The notes under the pieces: generated by a model
What the model was told of the DNA's origin: nothing
Databases searched by the model: none
What the model saw: the letters and a program-made list of their open reading frames with translations, nothing else
NCBI GenBank assembly: GCA_028821265.1
Contig: JAPPGU010000037.1
Coordinates: 1-32,585, forward strand
Length of the DNA stretch: 32,585 nt
Reading direction: 5' to 3'
Source: a bacterium
GTDB lineage: Bacteria > Actinomycetota > Acidimicrobiia > Spongiisociales > Spongiisociaceae
Translations under genes and position numbers: made by a program
Shown here: piece by piece, positions 31,454 through 32,585 of the stretch
Position numbering within the stretch: the stretch's first letter is position 1
How the letters are laid out: every line of letters starts with the position of its first letter

Positions 31454-32585
31454 ATGATCAGATCTCGTGTGTGGGTAGCAGCCCTTCTGGCGATGGCGCT
31501 AGTAGCGGCCGCCTGCGGAGGGGATGACCCCGAACCCGCGGCCGCCCCCACCACCGCAGCCGCCACAACTGCCACCACGGCCGCCATGGCGGAGGAGACG
31601 ACCACAACGGCCGCCATGGTGGAAGAGACGACCACAACGGCCGCAGAGGTGACGACCACCACCCAGCTGACGGGAATCGAGCTGGCCGGCGGCGAGGGCA
31701 GTTGCGCCCCCGAGCCCGAGGCAGCTCCGCCCAGAGGTGTCGCTCCGGTTGACGGCATGACCATCGTCCGGGCCATCAGCGGTGATGTCTCCACCATCGA
31801 CCCGCGGCGTAACTTCGAGGCTCGCGCCTCTGAGATGGTCGCCAACATGTACGACCAGCTCACCACCTTCCATCTGGTGCCGAACGCCGACGGCGTGCTG
31901 GTGGCCGACTCCACCCGACCCCAGGGTCTGCTGGCAGAGAGTTGGGACTTCAACGAGGACTGCACCTCGGTGATCTTCACCCTTCGCCAGGGTGTGAAGT
32001 TCCACCACACGGGTAACGAGATGACCGCCGAGGACGTCCGGTGGAGCTTCCTGCGGGCGGCCTACCTGGACGGGGGCGGCTGGTTCGACCATGCGGTGAT
32101 CGGCCTCTACGACTTCGGTTCGGAGTCCGACATCGAGACCGCCATCACGGTCATCGACGACTACCACATCCGTTTCGACTTCAACAAGCCCACCCCGTTC
32201 CCGTTGCACGTGCTGTCCAACGCCGGAGTCACGGTCTACGACTCCGAGGTGCTGATGGCCCACGCGACCGACGACGACCCGTGGGCACACGAGTACTTGA
32301 AGACCAACGACGTTGGTACCGGCCCCTTCTACCTGGAGAAGCTGGAGCCTGGCGTCGAGATCGTGCTGAAGCGCAATGACGACTACTTCCTCGGACCGGC
32401 CCAGGCGGAGCAGATCATCCTGCGGGTGATCCCCGACGCCGCGCAGCAGGCAGCCCTGCTGACCGCCGGCGAGATCGACTTCGCCGAGGCAGTGCCCGTA
32501 ACCGCCATACCCGATCTCCGCGACCAGGGCGTGAAGGTCACCACGGTGGGCGGTAACAACCAGGCCGTCATGTACATGAACCCGA
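31454..32585 (+). CDS. SBP_bac_5 substrate-binding lipoprotein (cut by window edge)
   Basis: The frame is open from ATG 31454 to the right edge (377 codons). The signal peptide ends in lipobox VAAAC (Cys21), then a long Thr/Ala/Glu linker (about 25-75, with AEETTTTAAM repeats). The family-5 peptide-binding fold follows: ISGDVSTIDPRRNFEARASE, QGLLAESWDFNEDCTSVIFTLRQGVKFHHTGNEMTAEDVRWSF, and GTGPFYLEKLEPG. About 200 C-terminal residues are missing. The leader differs from the shared leader of the proteins at 5119 and 17889. Transporter genes presumably follow outside the window. Confidence 0.9.
   Translation, partial: MIRSRVWVAALLAMALVAAACGGDDPEPAAAPTTAAATTATTAAMAEETTTTAAMVEETTTTAAEVTTTTQLTGIELAGGEGSCAPEPEAAPPRGVAPVDGMTIVRAISGDVSTIDPRRNFEARASEMVANMYDQLTTFHLVPNADGVLVADSTRPQGLLAESWDFNEDCTSVIFTLRQGVKFHHTGNEMTAEDVRWSFLRAAYLDGGGWFDHAVIGLYDFGSESDIETAITVIDDYHIRFDFNKPTPFPLHVLSNAGVTVYDSEVLMAHATDDDPWAHEYLKTNDVGTGPFYLEKLEPGVEIVLKRNDDYFLGPAQAEQIILRVIPDAAQQAALLTAGEIDFAEAVPVTAIPDLRDQGVKVTTVGGNNQAVMYMNP

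Noticed and set aside
1-32585. tRNA, rRNA or replication-origin sequences
   Set aside because: No cloverleaf, rRNA-like stretch or clustered DnaA-box pattern was noticed by eye. A tRNAscan or covariance search was not possible.

Overview
The window looks like a piece of an actinobacterial chromosome. The best guess is an Acidimicrobiia-like lineage, inferred from moderately high GC, GTG/TTG starts, and lipoproteins whose lipobox Cys is followed by long Thr/Ala/Pro linkers (TTAAP repeats). No RNA gene or marker protein fixes the taxonomy. Almost everything concerns uptake and breakdown of amino acids and peptides: three ABC importer loci (the third cut by the right edge), one orphan binding protein, and many amidohydrolase, peptidase or Ntn-type hydrolases.

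Layout. (1) 1-4.5 kb: the 5' end of a Rieske oxygenase gene (minus strand, cut by the left edge), a tandem-repeat array of alternating 60- and 35-bp units, a DUF1697 gene, an AtzA/8-oxoguanine deaminase-type amidohydrolase, a 60-aa membrane peptide, and a convergent M19-dipeptidase-like gene lacking part of its metal site. (2) 4.95-16.3 kb, lower in GC by rough hand counts: a tightly coupled operon encoding an amino-acid ABC importer (two binding proteins, two permeases, one ATPase) that runs into an Asp/Glu-racemase/maleate-isomerase-type enzyme, a threonine aldolase, a leaderless SBP_bac_1 protein, a gamma-glutamyltransferase, a prolidase-like amidohydrolase and an enolase-superfamily protein. 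(3) 16.4-17.6 kb: a 5'-truncated ISL3-type transposase joined to two 25-bp imperfect repeats. (4) 17.7-25.7 kb: an oligopeptide ABC importer (SBP_bac_5, two ATPases, two permeases) plus a PPOX/F420-type flavoprotein and an amidohydrolase. Two inverted copies of a ~167-bp MITE-like element lie here, one between the two ATPase genes and one after the amidohydrolase. (5) 25.9-31.2 kb: amidohydrolase_2, DUF885, DUF1028, SDR dehydrogenase and a sulfite-oxidase-like molybdoenzyme. (6) 31.45 kb to the end: the start of another SBP_bac_5 lipoprotein.

The most striking signal is a ~350-bp direct repeat (4950-5305 and 17724-~18070). It places the same 5' UTR, ribosome-binding site and lipoprotein leader in front of two non-homologous binding proteins, SBP_bac_3 and SBP_bac_5. 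Within the 61 shared codons I count 14 differences, all synonymous, while the ~165-nt UTR has only 4 substitutions and 2 small indels. The UTR can fold with an 8-bp closing stem, and the 3' strand of that stem can instead pair with the Shine-Dalgarno region. That is the architecture of a translational riboswitch, and I do not recognise it as a known class. Recombination between the two copies would delete the whole 12.8-kb lower-GC block.
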